Shown here: piece by piece, positions 17,521 through 25,006 of the stretch
Position numbering within the stretch: the stretch's first letter is position 1
Layout of the letters: the number at the start of each line of letters is the position of its first letter
Assembly: GCA_050946255.1 (NCBI GenBank)
Contig: JBMNUL010000003.1
Coordinates: 1 to 50,814, forward strand
Direction of reading: 5' to 3'
Length of the DNA: 50,814 nt
Source of the DNA: JBMNUL01 sp050946255
GTDB taxonomy: Bacteria > Actinomycetota > Coriobacteriia > Coriobacteriales > CADBOM01
Position numbers and translations under genes: made by a program
The notes under the pieces: generated by a model
Databases searched by the model: none
Seen by the model: the letters and a program-made list of their open reading frames with translations, nothing else
Told to the model about the DNA's origin: nothing

Positions 17521-19138
17521 TCTCGCTCCATTCGTCCAGGTCCCAGAGGGTGTCACCCTCGATTCCCGCGCTCCCGGAATTCTGCCAGAATGTCGGCTCC
17601 ATACCCTCTTTGAAGCAATCCTTCATGATCTGCTTTGGCAGCCTCACGGGATACACTCCAGAGAAACAGGCCGTGCAGAAACCTGGGTTCTGCGCATATA
17701 TGCAGGATATCAGACCCTCGAGAGAAAGGTAGGCCAGCGAGTCGGCTCCAATGAATTCGCATATTTGCGGAACGTCCATGTTGGCGGCGATCAGCTGCTT
17801 CTGAACATCGGTGTCGATTCCATAGAAACATGGCCATGCCACCGGCGGAGACACGATTCTCATGTGCACTTCCTTGGCACCGGCCTCGCGAAGCATTGCA
17901 ACCAGCTGCTTGGAGGTATTGCCCCTTACAATCGAGTCATCCACTACGATGACACGTCGATTTCTGAGGGTGTACGGCAACGGATTGAGCTTGAGTCTGA
18001 TGCCGCGCTGCCGCAACTCCTGAGTCGGCTGGATGAAGGTGCGCCCGATATAGCGGTTCTTTGTCACCCCCTCGGTGTATACGATTCCGCTTTCCCTCGC
18101 GTAACCTATGGCGGCGGGAGTCCCAGAGTCGGGAACGCCCATGACGATATCGGCATCCACCGGAGCCTCGACCGACAGGCGCCTTCCCATTGCCTCGCGG
18201 GCCCTGTAGATTCCGGCGCCGTCCATTACAGAATCGGGACGGGCGAAGTAGACATATTCGAAAATGCAGGAGGCACGGCGCCCAGCGGGAAGGCCCTGTT
18301 CGCTAACAACGCCGTCCTCGTCAATCTTCACGATCTCACCCGGCTCCACATCGCGCACGTACTCTGCGCCAACGATATCAAGACCGCATGTCTCAGACGA
18401 GACGATCCAACCGCTGCCATCGGGGAACTTTCCAATGCAGAGCGGCCTGATCCCGTTCGGGTCGCGGAAGGCGTACAGCGCCTTGTCGGTGATGAGCGCG
18501 ACAGCATATGCGCCGGAAATGAGATGCATGGTCTTTCTGATCCCCTCCCTCATATGGGAGGTCTTCTGGGTGAAATAACCAATGAGCCTGGCGGCGACCT
18601 CGCTGTCCGTGTTGGATCTGAACGAGATTCCCTTGTCTATGAGGATGCTGCGGAGAACGTGGGTGTTGACGAGGGTCCCGTTGTGAGCGAGGGCGATGAC
18701 CTTGTCCCCTATAACCGAAAGGTGGGGCTGCGCGTTTTCCCAGGAAGTGTATCCACCGCTTGTGGAATAGCGGCAGTGCCCGATTGCCACGAACCCGGAG
18801 AGCGAGGAGAGCTCGGCCTCGTCAAAGACCTGGGTCACAAGACCCATGTCCTTCGTGGCCGTCACGGTATACCCGTCGCCCACGGCGATGCCAGCAGATT
18901 CCTGCCCCCTGTGCTGGAGCGCATGCAGCCCGAAGTACGTGATCCTCGCAACATCGCGGCCTGGTGCGAACACGCCGAAGACCCCGCATTCCTCATCGAG
19001 ATGGTCGTCGTCGATGCGGATGTCATCGGAATGAGTAGCATTCCCATTGTGCCCACGATTGGAGGTTTCGGGTTCACCTGCAGTTGAATCGGGAGCGCCA
19101 GAGTGGCGTCCCGAGTTGAGCTCGGGGGTATCGTTCAT
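17513..19138 (-). CDS. purF: Amidophosphoribosyltransferase (glutamine PRPP amidotransferase)
   Basis: 541 residues; the committed step of purine synthesis, making phosphoribosylamine from PRPP and glutamine. The N-terminal nucleophile class II glutaminase begins at Cys51 (EECGVFGVF), so a 50-residue acidic propeptide must be removed; no internal start codon precedes the cysteine closely. The PRPP loop is VIVVDDSIVRGNTSKQ. Cysteines in CIFEYVYFARPDS, PCFYGID and FCTACFSG match the Bacillus-type enzyme, which carries a [4Fe-4S] cluster and is oxygen-sensitive. First gene of purF-purM-purN-gtrA. No purine riboswitch is visible upstream. Confidence 0.97.
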   Translation of the reverse strand: MNDTPELNSGRHSGAPDSTAGEPETSNRGHNGNATHSDDIRIDDDHLDEECGVFGVFAPGRDVARITYFGLHALQHRGQESAGIAVGDGYTVTATKDMGLVTQVFDEAELSSLSGFVAIGHCRYSTSGGYTSWENAQPHLSVIGDKVIALAHNGTLVNTHVLRSILIDKGISFRSNTDSEVAARLIGYFTQKTSHMREGIRKTMHLISGAYAVALITDKALYAFRDPNGIRPLCIGKFPDGSGWIVSSETCGLDIVGAEYVRDVEPGEIVKIDEDGVVSEQGLPAGRRASCIFEYVYFARPDSVMDGAGIYRAREAMGRRLSVEAPVDADIVMGVPDSGTPAAIGYARESGIVYTEGVTKNRYIGRTFIQPTQELRQRGIRLKLNPLPYTLRNRRVIVVDDSIVRGNTSKQLVAMLREAGAKEVHMRIVSPPVAWPCFYGIDTDVQKQLIAANMDVPQICEFIGADSLAYLSLEGLISCIYAQNPGFCTACFSGVYPVRLPKQIMKDCFKEGMEPTFWQNSGSAGIEGDTLWDLDEWSENA

Positions 19139-19198
19139 CTTGAAAAGTCACGTCCTCATCGCCCGTCGAAAGCGCGGGTTGGAAATCGTCGCCAGTTC

Positions 19199-19209
19199 CT
19201 CATAATGAG
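19199..19209. promoter_or_regulatory. Inverted repeat CTCAT-A-ATGAG upstream of purF
   Basis: A perfect 5-bp palindrome about 60 nt upstream of the purF start, overlapping a weak -10-like sequence on the minus strand. It could be an operator or chance; only one copy is seen. Confidence 0.25.
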
Positions 19210-19310
19210 AGGCTACCCCTGCATTGTTGCGATTTCGTTAATTGCGTCTCGGCCTGACGTGATTCAGCGAAAATTATCGGGCGGCTCCATTACGATGTGG
19301 ATGATAAAGT

Positions 19311-19375
19311 TGCCGACCTTCTGCATCTGGATCGTGCGGAAAGAGAGACGAAACCGATGCCTCAAACGGTCGGCA
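19311..19375 (-). terminator. Long-loop inverted repeat downstream of the sortase gene
   Basis: TGCCGACC and GGTCGGCA form a perfect 8-bp stem with a 49-nt interior, 30 nt past the sortase stop on the minus strand, followed by ACTTTATC. It may end the sortase transcript before the purF promoter. The T-tract is poor. Confidence 0.35.
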
Positions 19376-19404
19376 TGATCCACCTGGCCGACAGCTCTGA
19401 TGAA

Positions 19405-20250
19405 CTAGCTGTTTGGGTAGGTTACGGCTTCGGTCTGCACACAGCAGAGCACGGTTCTAACGTCGTTGGCCTCATAGCTGCAGGTCACGAGTGAGAACAT
19501 CTTGTCTATCTTGGAAGTGTCCACAGTGGAATCCGTGACCGCGTTCTTCATCAACTCGGAGATGTAGGACCTGAAATCCTCATCGTCGGCAAACTCCACC
19601 TGCCTGAGCTGATCTGCGCCATCGCAAATGTAGGTGAAGGCAGGAGCCAGAACATAAGCATGCTCTGGAGTCAGGATCAGCACCTTGTATCCCTGGTTCA
19701 GGAAATCCTGGTCCTTGAATTGTAAAATCTGCGCGAACATGGAGCCGTTGAGCATGTTGTGCCCATAGATCATGTTGTGCCTGTCAGAGAAATCCGGAGA
19801 GTTCACATAGTCGAGGAATATTGCCCCAGAGTTGCTGTATGTTCCGTCATACAAATGGTGCAGGTAGTATTCGTTGTCGTCGCCTTGCACTATTGGGTAG
19901 TTGATGTCTGTCCCCTGGACATAGATCCAGCCCACGACATCTGGGTTCTGGGCCTTGAGTGAATCCCAATCCACTTGGAGGCTGAGAAGGTCGTCTTCTT
20001 CGAGGGCCTTGTCCATCTGGTCCATGGTGACACCAGCGACCTCGGAGAGGTCGATGTACTCGGAGTCGGCAGACATGTAGCTGTAGAGGATTTTCCCACC
20101 GATCCCGAGCGCAGCCACAAGGAGCACAATGCCAACGATTAAGAGAACCTTGCTCTTTCGGTCCCAAGGCTTCTTGGCTTTCTTGCGCTTCTTTTCATTG
20201 CTGACGTGCTTCGGAGCAACATTGTCGGTGTTCTCTTCGGTAGAGCTCAT
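19405..20250 (-). CDS. Class B sortase
   Basis: 281 residues from ATG 20250; the longer frame has no family similarity upstream of it. A basic cytoplasmic N-terminus (KKRKKAKKPWDRK) is followed by one membrane anchor (about 34-52) and the sortase domain. Catalytic residues are H164 (YGHNM), C257 (LVTCSYE) and R265 (VRTVL), fitting the TLxTC signature of class B in slightly altered form. It would cleave a sorting signal and attach proteins to peptidoglycan or build pili. No LPxTG-type substrate is encoded nearby. The start overlaps the stop of a 40-residue membrane peptide gene (ATGA), implying coupled translation. Confidence 0.93.
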   Translation of the reverse strand: MSSTEENTDNVAPKHVSNEKKRKKAKKPWDRKSKVLLIVGIVLLVAALGIGGKILYSYMSADSEYIDLSEVAGVTMDQMDKALEEDDLLSLQVDWDSLKAQNPDVVGWIYVQGTDINYPIVQGDDNEYYLHHLYDGTYSNSGAIFLDYVNSPDFSDRHNMIYGHNMLNGSMFAQILQFKDQDFLNQGYKVLILTPEHAYVLAPAFTYICDGADQLRQVEFADDEDFRSYISELMKNAVTDSTVDTSKIDKMFSLVTCSYEANDVRTVLCCVQTEAVTYPNS

Positions 20251-20369
20251 TTCTTTCTCATTTCGGAGATAAATCCCTTGAGGATGAGGCCCACGACCAG
20301 AACTACGACGATGGCAATGAGAATCCACAGCACGTAACTGGGAACTTGCAGTCCGAACAGGTCTATCAT
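20247..20369 (-). CDS. Small single-span membrane peptide, coupled to sortase
   Basis: A 40-residue frame read directly from the sequence. It begins MIDLFGLQVPSYV, has one strong hydrophobic span of about 20 residues (from WILIAIVVVLVVGLILKG) and ends in a basic tail (SEMRKK). A GGAGG site lies 10 nt upstream of the ATG, and its stop overlaps the sortase start (AAATGAGC). A promoter-like sequence lies about 120 nt upstream with no intervening gene. Function is unknown; it could be a sortase partner or a translational-coupling leader. The good ribosome-binding site, the overlap and the clean transmembrane profile make it a probable real gene. Confidence 0.75.
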   Translation of the reverse strand: MIDLFGLQVPSYVLWILIAIVVVLVVGLILKGFISEMRKK

Positions 20370-20486
20370 CTTTCAAGCACCTCCAACGCAAAGGAGGCGC
20401 CAGAGCGCGCCCCCTCGCCATTTTCGTCATTGGCAATCAACCGTGCTCGATTGGACGTTGCCAAACAAGCCTCGGCCAGTTCTAGG

Positions 20487-20515
20487 ATTGTACGACCCCA
20501 ACATCGAAGCGGCAA
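20487..20515 (-). promoter_or_regulatory. Candidate promoter for the membrane peptide-sortase operon
   Basis: On the minus strand TTGCCG, 17 nt, TACAAT, located about 120 nt upstream of the small peptide gene. Both hexamers are near consensus with ideal spacing. Confidence 0.5.
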
Positions 20516-20571
20516 CCGTTAAAGTGGCAAACTTCCGTTGCAGGTGCCGAACTGGCCAAATCAACCCAGGG

Positions 20572-21186
20572 CTATTTGGTCGACTCGTCCATAGGATAGT
20601 CGATTGGCCCGATATCGGAATCCTTCTTTTTGAAAAACGACTTCTTCCGGTTCTTCTTCGCCGCCAGGCGCTCGGCCTCGAGTCGCTCCGCTTCGATCTC
20701 GTGCTTGATCTGCTTCTTAGTCTTCTTCTCCACGGCACCGCTCTCGATGCGCCGGCGAATTTTCCAGATCTTTCCAAACTCCATCCAGAGGGCAACGCCG
20801 ACCAGGACGTATGCCAGGGTGATGGTGGTGATGAATGCGACTCCGCTAATGTCCTTTGCGAACCATGAAATCACGACGAACGCCACGCCGATTCCAATGC
20901 ACCACCACCAACGCTTGCGCCATTTCCTGATCTCGGCGTTGTTCTTCGTCTCCCTGTTGATATCGTTGCGGTCGAGAGTGCTGTACTTGGCCGCAGTGCG
21001 GTTCTTGGTCTTCTGCTCTTTGATGGCTTCCTCGTCGCGAAGCTGTTTGCGAGTCTTCTTGATATCGCCCTTTTCGTAGACCGTGGACGCAGCGGCCTTG
21101 GCAGGCTTGGCCTTCGAGGCGGACTTCTTGGTATGACCCTCGAGCTCGGTCCTGTACCTGTCGTTGTTCATGCTTCTCTGTGTCAT
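20572..21186 (-). CDS. Hypothetical basic membrane protein, two TM segments
   Basis: 204 residues from ATG 21186 (MTQRSMNNDR), chosen for AAGGAG 4 nt upstream. A Lys/Ala-rich polar N-terminus (1-92) precedes KRWWWCIGIGVAF and two membrane segments (about 95-110 and 116-138). A long charged helix (about 140-185) follows, rich in Glu/Lys/Arg with coiled-coil character (IKHEIEAERLEAERLAAKK), then a short acidic end. No family was recognised. It precedes the sortase operon by about 200 nt on the same strand, with a separate promoter candidate between them. Confidence 0.8.
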   Translation of the reverse strand: MTQRSMNNDRYRTELEGHTKKSASKAKPAKAAASTVYEKGDIKKTRKQLRDEEAIKEQKTKNRTAAKYSTLDRNDINRETKNNAEIRKWRKRWWWCIGIGVAFVVISWFAKDISGVAFITTITLAYVLVGVALWMEFGKIWKIRRRIESGAVEKKTKKQIKHEIEAERLEAERLAAKKNRKKSFFKKKDSDIGPIDYPMDESTK

Positions 21187-21372
21187 TGCTCTCCTTGGAG
21201 AAAAACGATAGGGCCGGCGCAGATGCCAGCGCGCCAACCGGCAACATCTCAGGTCTCAATAGGACGTTGCAACCGGTAGGCGATAGTTTTCTAGTCCCGT
21301 TCGTAACATTGTACAGTCTTAATGCGTCACAATGCGGGAATGTTCTTCAAATATCGAAGTTTTGCGGGGAGT

Positions 21373-22245
21373 TTAGACGTTGAACGGCTTCCCGCTGATG
21401 AGCTCGTATGCCTGAATGTACTTCTGCGAGGTCTTTTCGATGATGTCCTTGGGCAGCGACGGAGGTTCTCCGGTGCGGTCCCAATTTGCGTTGAGCCAAT
21501 CGCGGACGAACTGCTTGTCGAAGCTCGGCTGGCTCTTGCCCTCCTCGTACTGGTCGGCTGGCCAGAACCTCGATGAATCTGGGGTGATGACCTCGTCGGC
21601 CAATATGATCTCGCCGTCGTAGACTCCGAACTCGAGCTTGGTGTCCGCGATGATGATTCCCTTTTTGGCAGCGTGGTCGCGGGCCTTCTCATAGATCGCG
21701 ATCGACTTATCGCGGAGGAAGTTGGCGTTCTCGGCACCGATTTTTCCGACGATCACATCGAAGCTCACGTTCTCATCATGGTCGCCGATCTCCGCCTTCG
21801 TCGAGGGAGTGAAAATCGGCTCTGGGAGCTTGCTCGAGTTCACAAGGCCCTGCGGCAGCGGAATCGAGCATACAGTGGAGCTCTTCTTGTACTCTTCCAG
21901 GCCACTGCCAGCAAGATATCCTCGCACGATGCACTCGACCGGGAACATATCGGCCTTCTTGACGATCATGAACCTGCCCTTGAGGTAGTCGGAATAGGGC
22001 TTGAATTTCTCGGGGAGGTCCGCCACGTCAGCGGAAATTAGGTGGTTCCCGATCATATCGGAGAGAAGATCGAACCAGAAGAGCGAGAGCTGGGTGAGAA
22101 CCTCGCCCTTGTGCGGAATCTCATCCTTGAGGATGTAGTCGAAAGCCGAGATCCTATCGGTGGTGACCATGAGCAGCTTGTCGCCGAGGTCGTAGATGTC
22201 CCTGACCTTGCCCTGGCTATCTGGCTTAATCGGAATCTGATTCAT
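21373..22245 (-). CDS. purC: Phosphoribosylaminoimidazole-succinocarboxamide synthase (SAICAR synthetase)
   Basis: 290 residues. It joins CAIR and aspartate with ATP to give SAICAR in IMP synthesis. Evidence: GKVRDIYDLGDKLLMVTTDRISAFD near the start (partial), VECIVRGYLAGSGLEEYKKS, and ADTKLEFG in the C-terminal half. The start overlaps the preceding histidine kinase gene by 20 nt, so purC appears to be the third gene of a response regulator-kinase-purC unit and is away from purF-purM-purN. Confidence 0.97.
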   Translation of the reverse strand: MNQIPIKPDSQGKVRDIYDLGDKLLMVTTDRISAFDYILKDEIPHKGEVLTQLSLFWFDLLSDMIGNHLISADVADLPEKFKPYSDYLKGRFMIVKKADMFPVECIVRGYLAGSGLEEYKKSSTVCSIPLPQGLVNSSKLPEPIFTPSTKAEIGDHDENVSFDVIVGKIGAENANFLRDKSIAIYEKARDHAAKKGIIIADTKLEFGVYDGEIILADEVITPDSSRFWPADQYEEGKSQPSFDKQFVRDWLNANWDRTGEPPSLPKDIIEKTSQKYIQAYELISGKPFNV

Positions 22246-23980
22246 CGCTGTTCTCCTTAGTATCTTCTTCCACGATGTACTCGACGTCGTCGGACGCCTT
22301 CTTGGAGCGGGACCTTCTCGAACTCCGACCGCGCGACTCCTTTTTTGCTCCAGAGTCCCTGCGCTGTCTCACCTGTTTGGAACCCGACCCGTTCTTGGAA
22401 CCCGATCCATTCTTGGCCCCGGAGCCACTCCCCTCTTCACCCTTGCCATCGTTGGCGGGGAAATTCATGAAGCGCTTGGGAATCCTCGTCTGCAGGCTCC
22501 CCTTGTTATCTTGCTTCTTTTTCTGCTGTTGCTTTTTGGGATCTTCCATGATGAGCGGGATGTTTATCGTGAACGTGCTGCCCTTGCCGACTTCGGAGGT
22601 CACATTGACCCAACCCTTGTGCCTGTCGACGATTTCCTTCACGATCGCAAGCCCAACTCCGAGGCCTCCCGTCTCGCGCTCTCGACCGGAATCTGCACGC
22701 CAGAAGCGGGAGAAGATGTGCTTCAGGTCTTCCTCGCTCATTCCGATTCCGGTATCGGATATTGCAATCTGGGCCATCATCCCGCTGCGCTTCACCTCTA
22801 TGGTGACCTTGCCGCCTTCCGGAGTGTATCTCACGGAGTTCGAGAGGATGTTCGCGGTGGCCTGCTTGATCAGGTCCGGGTCGGCCATGACCTTCACGCC
22901 CAGCTCGTATGTGTACTCGAAATCGAGGCCAGCGTCCTCGAGGAGCATCTGGTGGCTGAGCACGAGTTCCTCGAGCGTCTCCCCCAAATCGATTTCCTTG
23001 GCGTTCATCGGGGTGGACCTGTTCTCGAGGCGGCTCAGCTTTAGCATCGCATCCACGAGCTTGCCGAGTCGAACGACCTCGCTGTTGAGCATCGTGAGAC
23101 GCTCTTCGTCGGCCGGAAGGACACCGTCGACCATCGCCTCCATCGTTGCCTGCATTGCCATCAGAGGAGTACGCAGCTCATGGGCCACATCGTTTGTGAG
23201 CCGGTGCTCTAGCTCCCTGTCGTTTTCAATCGACTCGGCCATGTCGTCGAAAGTCATGCCGAGCTGGGAGATCTCGTCCGAACCCACCAGCTTCGTGCGG
23301 GCGCTGAGGTTACCGTCCTTGATCTCGTTGGCGGTCTTGGTAATCCGCTTGACCTGATAAAGCATCCCCCTGGCAAGCAGGTAACCGATTATGCACGCGA
23401 TTGCAACTGCCAGGACAAAGGCCACGGCCATCGCGCCGAAAGTGTTGTTCCTGAAGTTGATGTCCGCCTCAGACAACGCCGGAGACGTCCCGAAGGTCCA
23501 CACGTTCACTTTGCCGACTACCTCGCCGTCCACCACGATTGACGCAGAGGCGATGTGCCCACCTGTTGATTCGACGACGTCGTTGGCATCGGTGTATTCG
23601 GTGCTGGCCTTTTCGCCGTAGATGAGGTTCCCATCTGCATCTAGGGCCTGCACTTCCATATCGGAATTCGGGAAAACCGTGTCGGGAAGACTTTCGAGGG
23701 CGTCCGTCCAGCCGACGCCAGGCTCGTAGCAATCCTCGAGCATGTTGGCCGTGCTCTCGGCGGTGACCCTCATGTTGTCAAGTGCATAATCGGAGAAGTG
23801 GATGTCCCACATTACCACCATGACCAGCGCCGCGATCAGCGCCGTGATGGTTGCGACCAATCCGAATAGCAGCGTTATCCTGGCGGTATACGACAGGCCA
23901 TCGGACTGTTTGTGATTTGTCTCATTGTTGGTGCGGGCTATCTTTATCACCTTGTCCCGTTCGGGCCGTCGATGTGCCAC
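22226..23980 (-). CDS. Sensor histidine kinase with HAMP domain
   Basis: 584 residues from GTG 23980; the start is uncertain because no clear ribosome-binding site precedes it. TM1 is about 33-58, an extracytoplasmic sensor region about 59-180, TM2 181-205, HAMP to about 257. The phospho-acceptor is H267 (VAHELRTPL), N-box NILSNSVRYTP (377-387), G1 SDTGIGM, G2 TGGLGVGLAIV. Residues about 480-584 form a disordered Lys/Gly/Ser- and Arg-rich tail (SKKASDDVEYIVEEDTKEN near the end), unusual for this family. The gene follows the response regulator by 51 nt and overlaps purC. It probably senses an envelope or periplasmic signal. Confidence 0.93.
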   Translation of the reverse strand: MAHRRPERDKVIKIARTNNETNHKQSDGLSYTARITLLFGLVATITALIAALVMVVMWDIHFSDYALDNMRVTAESTANMLEDCYEPGVGWTDALESLPDTVFPNSDMEVQALDADGNLIYGEKASTEYTDANDVVESTGGHIASASIVVDGEVVGKVNVWTFGTSPALSEADINFRNNTFGAMAVAFVLAVAIACIIGYLLARGMLYQVKRITKTANEIKDGNLSARTKLVGSDEISQLGMTFDDMAESIENDRELEHRLTNDVAHELRTPLMAMQATMEAMVDGVLPADEERLTMLNSEVVRLGKLVDAMLKLSRLENRSTPMNAKEIDLGETLEELVLSHQMLLEDAGLDFEYTYELGVKVMADPDLIKQATANILSNSVRYTPEGGKVTIEVKRSGMMAQIAISDTGIGMSEEDLKHIFSRFWRADSGRERETGGLGVGLAIVKEIVDRHKGWVNVTSEVGKGSTFTINIPLIMEDPKKQQQKKKQDNKGSLQTRIPKRFMNFPANDGKGEEGSGSGAKNGSGSKNGSGSKQVRQRRDSGAKKESRGRSSRRSRSKKASDDVEYIVEEDTKENSDESDSD

Positions 23981-24031
23981 GGCCGCAGAGAGCGGGCGAA
24001 CCCACGGATGCCATGGCTACCAAACGAGATT

Positions 24032-24739
24032 CTACTCCGTCTTGCTCGGATCCTCGAATCTATAGCCGATTCCGTGCACGGTGTAGAGCCACTTGGGATG
24101 GCGCGGATCGTCTCCGAGCTTGGCGCGGAGATTCTTGATATGGCTGTCGATTGTGCGCTCATAGCCCTCGAAGTCGTAGCCCAGGACCTTCTCCACGAGC
24201 TCCATTCGCGTATATACCCTTCCGGGATATCTGGAAAGAGTCGTGAGGAGCTTGAACTCGCTTGCGGTGAGGTCGACTTCCTTGCCGGCAACAGATACCT
24301 TGTGCCCGGAGATGTCGATGACCAAATCGCCGAAAGTCAGGATCTCCCTCTGCGGGTCGGAATCGATGTGGGCTCTACGGAGAAGCGCACGGACCCTCGC
24401 GACGAGCTCCCTGGGAGAGAACGGCTTCACCAGGTAGTCGTCGGCTCCGAGCTCGAGCCCCACGATCTTGTCCTCGACCTCGCCCTTCGCCGTGAGCATG
24501 ATTATCGGGGTGTCAGATGAATCGCGGATGATCTTGCACACGCGCTCGCCAGAGACCCTGGGCAGCATCAAATCGAGGATCACGAGATCGAAGCGCTTCT
24601 TCTCGAATTCATCCAGAGCCTCCTGACCATCTCCGACCGCAGTTACCCAATAGTTCTCCCTCTCGAGATAGGCGGCCACCGCATCGCGGATGGCCTTTTC
24701 GTCCTCCACCAGGAGAATCCTTCTCACTTCATCGCTCAT
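24032..24739 (-). CDS. OmpR/PhoB-family response regulator
   Basis: 235 residues from ATG 24739 (MSDEVRRILL), with AAGGAG 8 nt upstream. Receiver domain: acidic pocket E12/D13, phospho-acceptor D56 (LVILDLMLP), T83 and K106 (DDYLVKPF). The C-terminal winged helix includes the TASEFKLLTTL block and RTIDSHIKNLRAKLG. It is paired with the downstream kinase gene. Targets are unknown; autoregulation and control of purC by cotranscription are possible. Confidence 0.95.
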   Translation of the reverse strand: MSDEVRRILLVEDEKAIRDAVAAYLERENYWVTAVGDGQEALDEFEKKRFDLVILDLMLPRVSGERVCKIIRDSSDTPIIMLTAKGEVEDKIVGLELGADDYLVKPFSPRELVARVRALLRRAHIDSDPQREILTFGDLVIDISGHKVSVAGKEVDLTASEFKLLTTLSRYPGRVYTRMELVEKVLGYDFEGYERTIDSHIKNLRAKLGDDPRHPKWLYTVHGIGYRFEDPSKTE

Positions 24740-24918
24740 TTCGTTTGCTCCTTTATCTTTCGGCATGTTGCCGTTTTGGTGACCAATTGGTTTTTAAGAG
24801 TAATGGGATCCCGAACAGAGACTCCACTTGAACAGTTTAACCGAGTTTGGACCACCCTGACATTTCTACAGAAAACCTGCACTTAGATAAAGCTTTTTTA
24901 ACATTTGACAGGCAATTA

Positions 24919-24947
24919 GCTTCTTGAAACCTATTCAAAGAAAGCTC
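24919..24947 (-). repeat. Imperfect inverted repeat between lipoprotein and response regulator genes
   Basis: AGCTTCTTGAA and TTCAAAGAAAGCT (plus strand) can pair with two bulges around a short centre. It lies 60 nt after the end of the lipoprotein gene on the minus strand in an AT-rich gap. No clear T-tract follows, so terminator function is uncertain. Confidence 0.3.
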
Positions 24948-25006
24948 CACAAGACCAAGAAACAGACGGCTGCCGCCATAGCACTACCGCCATTGAGGAC
25001 ATTTGG

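Noticed and set aside
17471..19087. 538-codon plus-strand frame opposite purF
   Set aside because: It is the antisense shadow of a fully conserved purF gene, without family similarity or a ribosome-binding site. High GC3 on the coding strand keeps such frames open.
19139..19404. Purine riboswitch upstream of purF
   Set aside because: No match to the three-way junction core (conserved TATA ... loops); only a short palindrome and a long-loop inverted repeat are visible.
24808..24891. 27-codon plus-strand frame in the gap upstream of the response regulator
   Set aside because: No good ribosome-binding site, no hydrophobic or structured features, and wrong orientation to neighbours.
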